From a virus: a DNA stretch of 25,876 bases. Location of the stretch: positions 1 to 25,876 of the IMG/VR virus record IMGVR_UViG_3300022851_000098; one strand, given 5' to 3'. Every line of letters starts with the position of its first letter. The first letter of the stretch is position 1. Shown here in pieces: positions 22,027 to 25,876 of the stretch. Under the pieces are notes generated by a model, which saw only the letters and a program-made list of their open reading frames with translations, was not told the DNA's origin and made no database searches. A program made the translations under genes and the position numbers.

Positions 22027-22059
22027 AAAGCGGGAGGGTATTGTTGCCCTCCCGCTTTT
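22027..22059 (+). terminator. Strong rho-independent terminator after capsid gene
   Basis: AAAGCGGGAGGG (22027-22038) pairs perfectly over 12 bp with CCCTCCCGCTTT (22047-22058) around an 8-base loop, ending in TTTT. It should keep capsid-gene transcripts from running fully into the tail genes. Confidence 0.9.
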
Positions 22060-22081
22060 ACGAACAAAGGAAACACCCCCC

Positions 22082-22519
22082 ATGCCTTATGTAGTTGAAC
22101 CCGGTGCCTCGGTCGTCGTCCAGCGAAACGGATACCCCGTGGTCGTTCGCTCCGGTGAGACGATTCCCGACAGTGCCTTGAAGAATGCTGCCGCCCACCT
22201 GAAGTCGGGCTTCGTCCGAAAGGTGAGCGACCGGCAGGCCACAGTTGCAGACAAGTTCGCCCTCACGGGCATCCCTCAGAGGCAGTTAAGCGAGCATGTC
22301 CCTGGCGTCAAGCTCGAAGACACCCTCACCCGAACCAAGGGCGGCTTCATCAACGAGCCGGACGACAAGCCCATCGTGGTCAACACGAAGGACAAGGAGA
22401 AGCCTCCTGTCACCGAGCTTGGTCTGCTGAACGAACAGATCAAGAAGGACCACCCCGGCCTTGGGTCATTCGAGACCATCGAAGAAGCCAGAGCGTTCAT
22501 CGACTCCGAAGACGAGTAA
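22082..22519 (+). CDS. Hypothetical head-tail region protein, 145 aa
   Basis: An AAAGGA ribosome binding site lies nine or so bases before the ATG, just after the capsid terminator. The N-terminus is beta-like (YVVEPGASVVVQRNGYPVVV) and is followed by a helix (DSALKNAAAHLKSGFV). The C-terminal half is charged and probably partly disordered until a final helix (SFETIEEARAFIDSEDE). In many siphophages a small gene at this position encodes a head-tail connector or an unnamed structural protein. The sequence alone does not decide this. It begins a run of closely spaced tail genes. Confidence 0.6.
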   Translation: MPYVVEPGASVVVQRNGYPVVVRSGETIPDSALKNAAAHLKSGFVRKVSDRQATVADKFALTGIPQRQLSEHVPGVKLEDTLTRTKGGFINEPDDKPIVVNTKDKEKPPVTELGLLNEQIKKDHPGLGSFETIEEARAFIDSEDE

Positions 22520-22522
22520 TCA

Positions 22523-23068
22523 ATGGCAACCACACCAGTATTTATTGACTCCGTAGAAACAGTAAAGAGCCGCTTGCGGCTCTCTGGTGCGGTTGCCCCT
22601 GATGCGTTGGAGATGATCGACAACGGCATCGTCAATGCTCGCATCCAAATCTATGCACGGCTCTCCGAGACGAGGGTGTCTGGTATTCAGGCAATTGCAT
22701 TTGTTGAGAATCCGACCAACAGGACTCAGGTACTCAGACTCCTTGCCAATCAGGTCGAATCCAACCTCATCAAGCTGTTCCTTGTCGAACACATGGAAGT
22801 CCGCTTCGTGGACGGTTCCGCTGACAACCAGCAGAACTGGAATGAGGAAGGAATCCTCAGAGGCTTGGACTCCTTCTCTATCGGCAGGCTGAAGGACCAG
22901 CTTCGCAAGGACATCGAGAACGGCTTGTGTGCCTTGGAGACTTCTGATCTGGCGTGTGCTGCTGGCTCTGATATCGTCAGGGCATCATCCTTTGGACCTG
23001 CCACAACTCCGGCTGCCCCCGGAGACACCCTCCGAGGGGGCCTGACTAGCGTATTGGATATCATCTAA
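22523..23068 (+). CDS. Probable head-tail connector/adaptor, 181 aa
   Basis: The start is three bases after the previous stop, and the end overlaps the next start (TAATG). The protein is helical in its first 130 residues (FIDSVETVKSRLRL, MIDNGIVNARIQIYARLSE, then LRLLANQVESNLIKLFLVEHM). This resembles the helical-bundle plan of gp6/gp15-like adaptors. A Gly/Pro/Ala-rich C-terminal tail follows (FGPATTPAAPGDTLRGGL). Position between the capsid and tail tube genes supports a connector function. No specific family motif is certain. Confidence 0.55.
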   Translation: MATTPVFIDSVETVKSRLRLSGAVAPDALEMIDNGIVNARIQIYARLSETRVSGIQAIAFVENPTNRTQVLRLLANQVESNLIKLFLVEHMEVRFVDGSADNQQNWNEEGILRGLDSFSIGRLKDQLRKDIENGLCALETSDLACAAGSDIVRASSFGPATTPAAPGDTLRGGLTSVLDII

Positions 23069-23493
23069 TGTCAGCACGAACTCAGATTCAAGCAGCCCTC
23101 ATCAACCTCGGCAGGGCTGGTACTTTCCACAAGGTCTCTTACGATTCTGTCAACATCCCTACTACATCAGATGAGACAGCCACACCCAAGTCATGTCTCG
23201 CAAATGAGACAGCATCAGGCTTCTCTGTCGATCAGAAGTATGGCAGAAAGATAATCTCTCGTAGGGAGGGGTGGAGGTTCACTCTGCTCCTTAATTTTGA
23301 CGAAGAAGTGGACGCTGGCGACTTTGAGGAGTCTGTTATGGATACTACTATCCAAATAGCAGGAATAAACTCAACTTCCTATCTAGCAGTTATCACATCG
23401 GCAGAGTACAATCACCCAGTAACCAAAGAACCAAGTAGAGGAACTGAAATCCGCTACGGGTTCAACATCATTCCTACTCATCAAGGAGCCTGA
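23068..23493 (+). CDS. Probable tail terminator or neck protein, 141 aa
   Basis: This gene lies directly before the tail tube gene, where siphophages usually encode the tail terminator. Its start overlaps the preceding stop by one base. The protein begins with a helix (MSARTQIQAALINLG). Beta-strand segments then dominate (WRFTLLLNFDEEVDAGDFEES and TSYLAVITSAEYNHPV), consistent with the alpha/beta fold of gpU-like terminators. The final EIRYGFNIIPTHQGA reads like a structural-protein end. The assignment is by position and secondary-structure pattern only. Confidence 0.5.
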   Translation: MSARTQIQAALINLGRAGTFHKVSYDSVNIPTTSDETATPKSCLANETASGFSVDQKYGRKIISRREGWRFTLLLNFDEEVDAGDFEESVMDTTIQIAGINSTSYLAVITSAEYNHPVTKEPSRGTEIRYGFNIIPTHQGA

Positions 23494-23496
23494 CCT

Positions 23497-24348
23497 ATGG
23501 CTGGACCGAACACTACTGGCTTGCCGCAGACCGAAGACTACCAGCTTGGTCGTGGCATTATCTATCTTGGTGTCATTGACACCACCACTGGCCTCGTCAC
23601 TGATGACGGCTGGCGAGACCTGGGCAATGCTCCGGCATTCTCCATCACCGCCAACACTGAGAACCTCACTCACCAATCGTCTCGCGGCGGCTTGGCTGTG
23701 ACGGACCTCGAAGTGCTTCTTCGTGCTGAGTTCCAGATCAGCTTCTCTATTGACGAAATCAACGCCGAGAACCTCTCGATGTTTTTCTTCGGCACCCAGG
23801 CTGCTTTCACCAACCCCTCGGTTGCTGGCTTCACCGAACATGCGATGATCGCGGCTGTGAAGCTCGGTCGTCACTACGAAGTCGTCAACTCCGCTGGCGT
23901 CCATGCCTACGGCTTCACTGCGTCTGACTTGGTTATGACCAAGGAAGCGTCCCCCTCGGACATCGCTCTCGTCGTGGGTACTGACTACACGGTAGACCCC
24001 ATCATGGGCACGATCTTCCTGAAGTCCACGGCATCCAACATCGCAGACGGGGACACGCTCAACGCGACCCTCACGGCGAATGCGACCGCAGGTACCGTCA
24101 CGGAAGTTCGTGGCCTGCTCCAGACCAACCTCCGTGTGACGTTGAAGTTCATCGGTGAGAACCCGGCGAACAACGACGTGCAGACCGAGTACGTCTTCTA
24201 TAAGGTCAACATTCGCCCGCAGGGTGATAACTCCCTGATCGGCGACGACTGGACTCAGTTGACGTTCGAGGGTGTGGTTGAAGCCAACAGCCTTGCGAAC
24301 GCCGCTTCTCCGTTCTTGACCATCCGAAACGCTACGGCTGCGACCTAA
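23497..24348 (+). CDS. Major tail tube protein
   Basis: The 283-aa protein has the feel of phage tail tube proteins. The start GRGIIYLGVIDTTTGL is followed by WRDLGNAPAFSITANTENLTHQSSR. A repeated-strand body (VLLRAEFQISFSIDEINAEN) and a late LRVTLKFIGENPAN come next. The segment at about 140-200 (DYTVDPIMGTIFLKSTASNIADGD) looks like an inserted beta module that may project from the tube. A good AAGGAG precedes the ATG by eight bases. No sheath gene adjoins it, which favours a long non-contractile tail. The gene is followed by a nested hairpin and the tail chaperone gene. Confidence 0.75.
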   Translation: MAGPNTTGLPQTEDYQLGRGIIYLGVIDTTTGLVTDDGWRDLGNAPAFSITANTENLTHQSSRGGLAVTDLEVLLRAEFQISFSIDEINAENLSMFFFGTQAAFTNPSVAGFTEHAMIAAVKLGRHYEVVNSAGVHAYGFTASDLVMTKEASPSDIALVVGTDYTVDPIMGTIFLKSTASNIADGDTLNATLTANATAGTVTEVRGLLQTNLRVTLKFIGENPANNDVQTEYVFYKVNIRPQGDNSLIGDDWTQLTFEGVVEANSLANAASPFLTIRNATAAT

Positions 24349-24362
24349 TCCTCGCACACGGC

Positions 24363-24431
24363 GGGGGCTGTGTTTCCCACTGGCCGGGCCATTGCTACAA
24401 TGGTCCGGCCAGCTTTATAATGACAGCCCCC
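24363..24431 (+). terminator. Nested double-stem structure between tail tube and chaperone genes
   Basis: An inner 14-bp stem pairs CTGGCCGGGCCATT (24380-24393) with AATGGTCCGGCCAG (24399-24412), with one G-T pair and a 5-base loop, followed by CTTTAT. An outer stem pairs GGGGGCTGT (24363-24371) with ACAGCCCCC (24423-24431). It probably reduces tail chaperone mRNA relative to tail tube mRNA. The short U-run makes termination partial. Confidence 0.65.
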
Positions 24432-24457
24432 CTCTAACCCCCGCAAGGAATCACAAC

Positions 24458-25000
24458 ATGGCAAGTTTTCTCAACAAGCGTAGAACCGTGACTCATTCGA
24501 TCAACGGCGAGTCACTCGTGTTCAGGTCCATGAGCATGTCTCTGGTCCTGAAGGTCACTCAGATCGGCAAGCCCCTCACCAACGCTATCTCCACCATCGT
24601 CTCGACATGGGGGATGCCCTCGGTCAAGTCCAGCAAGCGTGACTTTGTGGAGGGAGAGGCCGTCAGCAGCGTGGTCGAAACAAGCACGGACATCGAAAGC
24701 ATGTCTCTGAAGATGTCGCAGAACAAAGATGCCATCGACCAGCTTTTCTCTGTGGCACTGAACAACAAGGCACTGCTGTTCGAGGTCGCAAAGGACTGCC
24801 TGCGGGATCAGTTGGACATCAACGAAGAACAGTTCCTCGACCAACTCGACCTCGATACCTTCGTCCAACTGGTCGATGGTTTCTGGAAGGTCAACGAGGA
24901 GTCCTTTCGCCCTTTGGTCCGAAGGTTCAGAAAGCTCGTGCCCGAAAGCCCGCCCGCGGCAAACGAGGAGCAAAGCCCGACGCCCCCGCAAGAGTCTTAA
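24458..25000 (+). CDS. Tail assembly chaperone, gpG-like, 180 aa
   Basis: The start is ATG 24458 with AAGGA upstream; a longer frame from 24392 would lie in the hairpin. The protein is helical and hydrophilic (SMSLVLKVTQIGKPLTNA, DAIDQLFSVALNNKALLF, LDLDTFVQLVDGFWKV) and ends in a Pro/Glu/Ser tail. Its position between tail tube and tape measure, and the following ORF in the -1 frame, match gpG/gpGT-type chaperones that keep the tape measure soluble during tail assembly. The slippery site CCCTTTG at 24910-24916 is in the correct phase. This is the unshifted product. Confidence 0.75.
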   Translation: MASFLNKRRTVTHSINGESLVFRSMSMSLVLKVTQIGKPLTNAISTIVSTWGMPSVKSSKRDFVEGEAVSSVVETSTDIESMSLKMSQNKDAIDQLFSVALNNKALLFEVAKDCLRDQLDINEEQFLDQLDLDTFVQLVDGFWKVNEESFRPLVRRFRKLVPESPPAANEEQSPTPPQES

Positions 25001-25299
25001 GTCACGATGAGATTATAGATCAGAGCTTTATGATCCTCATCGGACATGGCTTCTCAGAGGACTTCCTGTACGACTTGGACCTTGAGCATTATCAGATACT
25101 TGTCGAAAGGCATTTTACTCAGTTCATAGAGGAAACAATGGAGCAGACGTGGAGGACACACATGGCTACTCAAGGTAGTTCTGCTGAACTGAAGAAGTTC
25201 CTGTCTGATTATGAACCTGAGAAGAAGTCCTCGCCCGACAGAGTAGCCGACCCTAATGAAGTGGCGGCAGCGTTTGGTATCAAGCTGACGGGAATGTGA
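24458..25299 (+). CDS. Tail assembly chaperone GT fusion via probable -1 frameshift, 280 aa
   Basis: The -1 frame is open from before the slippery heptamer through to the stop at 25297-25299. A slip at 24910-24916 would join 153 residues of the G protein to 127 residues of the T part. The join gives GPKVQKARARKPARGKRG, then SHDEIIDQSFMILIGHGFSED, which reads as normal protein before the ATG at 25030. That ATG has no ribosome binding site, which argues for expression by frameshift. In lambda and many siphophages the GT fusion links the tape measure to tail tube subunits. The second part could instead be a separate 89-aa protein starting at 25030. Confidence 0.7.
24910..24916 (+). promoter_or_regulatory. 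Slippery heptamer CCCTTTG (-1 ribosomal frameshift site)
   Basis: The sequence has the form X XXY YYZ in the chaperone's reading frame (C CCT TTG), which permits re-pairing as CCC TTT. A possible stem (CTCGT at 24935-24939 with ACGAG at 24963-24967, plus GCC/GGC) starts 18 bases downstream. That is farther than usual, so the stimulator is uncertain. Confidence 0.6.
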
Positions 25300-25300
25300 A

Positions 25301-25876
25301 ATGGTCGATAAAGGTGGACTCGATTACAGAATTGACGTAAACGGCTCGTTCGAGTCTGTGCTGCAATCCTTCCGCACCGAGACAGACCTGGCTCGCAAGT
25401 CATGGACTGACTTCAAGAAAGCCTTTACTGCATCTGCCTCAGAGACCAACAAGACCCGCAAAGCCATTGCCTCTGTAACTCAGGAGAGTGAGAAGCAGAG
25501 GAAGTCCAACAGTAAGACCATCGAGCAACGACTGAGGAACATCTCTGCTACCAAAGCAGAGGCTGTTGCTATCAGGCAGTTGACACGGGAAGCTTTCGCT
25601 CAGGAGGTCTCCCTACAGAAAGCACTGATCTCCCGCCGCATCGAGTTCCAGATTCAACGCCGCCGCTTCCAGCAGGTGCAGCAGCAAGTCTTGGCTGAAC
25701 AAAAGCTCACGCAGGTACTTAACCAGCGTGGTGCGGGTGCTGCCATCGAAGCACAGGCATTCAAGCAGAGAATCAGCCTGACAGATCAGGAGAAGCGGCA
25801 ACTCAAGCTGCTCACCTCCGCACAACTCGAACTGCTCCGTGTCAAGGAACAGTTGAAGAAGCAGGGGGATCGACTC
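25301..25876 (+). CDS. Partial CDS: tape measure protein, N-terminal 192 aa
   Basis: The frame starts at ATG 25301, one base after the chaperone stop, and stays open to the right edge. The start segment (KGGLDYRIDVNGSFESVLQSF) resembles tape measure N-termini of the form 'DY.V...g.f......f'. Long, charged helices with coiled-coil spacing follow, rich in Gln, Arg and Glu (IEFQIQRRRFQQVQQQVLAE and DQEKRQLKLLTSAQLELL). The tape measure sets tail length and enters the cell with DNA. The order chaperone then tape measure is universal in siphophages. The end of the gene is outside the window. Confidence 0.8.
   Translation, partial: MVDKGGLDYRIDVNGSFESVLQSFRTETDLARKSWTDFKKAFTASASETNKTRKAIASVTQESEKQRKSNSKTIEQRLRNISATKAEAVAIRQLTREAFAQEVSLQKALISRRIEFQIQRRRFQQVQQQVLAEQKLTQVLNQRGAGAAIEAQAFKQRISLTDQEKRQLKLLTSAQLELLRVKEQLKKQGDRL

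Noticed and set aside
20914-22083. 389-aa minus-strand ORF opposite the major capsid gene
   Set aside because: The plus strand encodes a clear gpE-type capsid protein in the expected gene order, and the ORF would run across the strong terminator at 22027-22059.
23383-24357. 324-aa minus-strand ORF opposite the tail tube gene
   Set aside because: It is antisense to a recognisable tail tube protein with a good ribosome binding site, and it reads as Arg/Val/Gly-rich shadow sequence.
25030-25299. Independent 89-aa gene starting at ATG 25030
   Set aside because: No ribosome binding site precedes it, and the frame upstream is open and protein-like back to a correctly phased slippery site, so expression by frameshift is the better model.
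1-25876. CRISPR array, insertion sequence, integrase or attachment site
   Set aside because: No regularly spaced repeats, transposase or recombinase motifs were seen. The only exact longer repeats are the 44-bp start module and the 18-bp linker units.

Overview
The window is a contiguous piece of a double-stranded DNA tailed-phage genome, or possibly a prophage. Genes are tightly packed with ATGA, TAATG and 8-nt start/stop overlaps. A replication and DNA-modification block is followed by a head-tail morphogenesis block. The visible structural genes (HK97-fold capsid, tail tube, frameshifted chaperones, coiled-coil tape measure, no sheath seen) suggest a siphovirus. GC is moderate, by eye about 55%. 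The host cannot be assigned from the sequence. No integrase, terminase, lysis gene, CRISPR array or insertion sequence is seen in the window.

Layout. 1-3100: small early genes, including a membrane protein, a C5-cytosine methyltransferase with a long second ORF inside it in another frame, a DnaA-domain-IV-like protein and an XRE repressor-like protein. 3114-8971: a primase-helicase (AEP-like plus SF3/DUF5906-like), a beta-class amino-methyltransferase and a Cas4/RecB-like Fe-S nuclease with extra domains. 8972-11000: a non-coding patch with two strong hairpins and a tRNA-like element lacking an anticodon arm, several small unknown genes, a 44-bp duplicated translation-start module, and a complete tRNA-Arg(UCU). 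11006-17005: an SNF2-type helicase, a probable ssDNA-binding protein, a family A DNA polymerase with Leu at the O-helix 762 position, a basic-tailed small protein and a RuvC-like resolvase. 17002-18973 (minus strand): a minor virion protein and the portal. 19067-25876 (plus strand): XkdF-like protease/scaffold, decoration protein with an inserted beta domain, lambda gpE-type major capsid, connector and terminator candidates, tail tube, G/GT tail chaperones with a probable -1 frameshift, and the start of the tape measure.

How the genes fit together. The phage appears to carry much of its own replisome: primase-helicase, polymerase, SNF2 helicase, ssDNA-binding candidate, recombination nuclease and junction resolvase. 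Two solitary methyltransferases of different chemistry probably protect its DNA. Rho-independent terminators at about 13.76, 16.34, 22.04 and 24.4 kb divide the right half into transcription units. The portal unit is transcribed leftward from a short divergent spacer and converges with the resolvase gene so closely that the two stop codons share CTAG.

Main points of interest: the dual-coding methyltransferase locus, the anticodon-less tRNA-like element, the CCCTTTG slippery site in the tail chaperone gene, the inverted portal module, the multi-domain Fe-S nuclease, and the domain insertion in the decoration protein.
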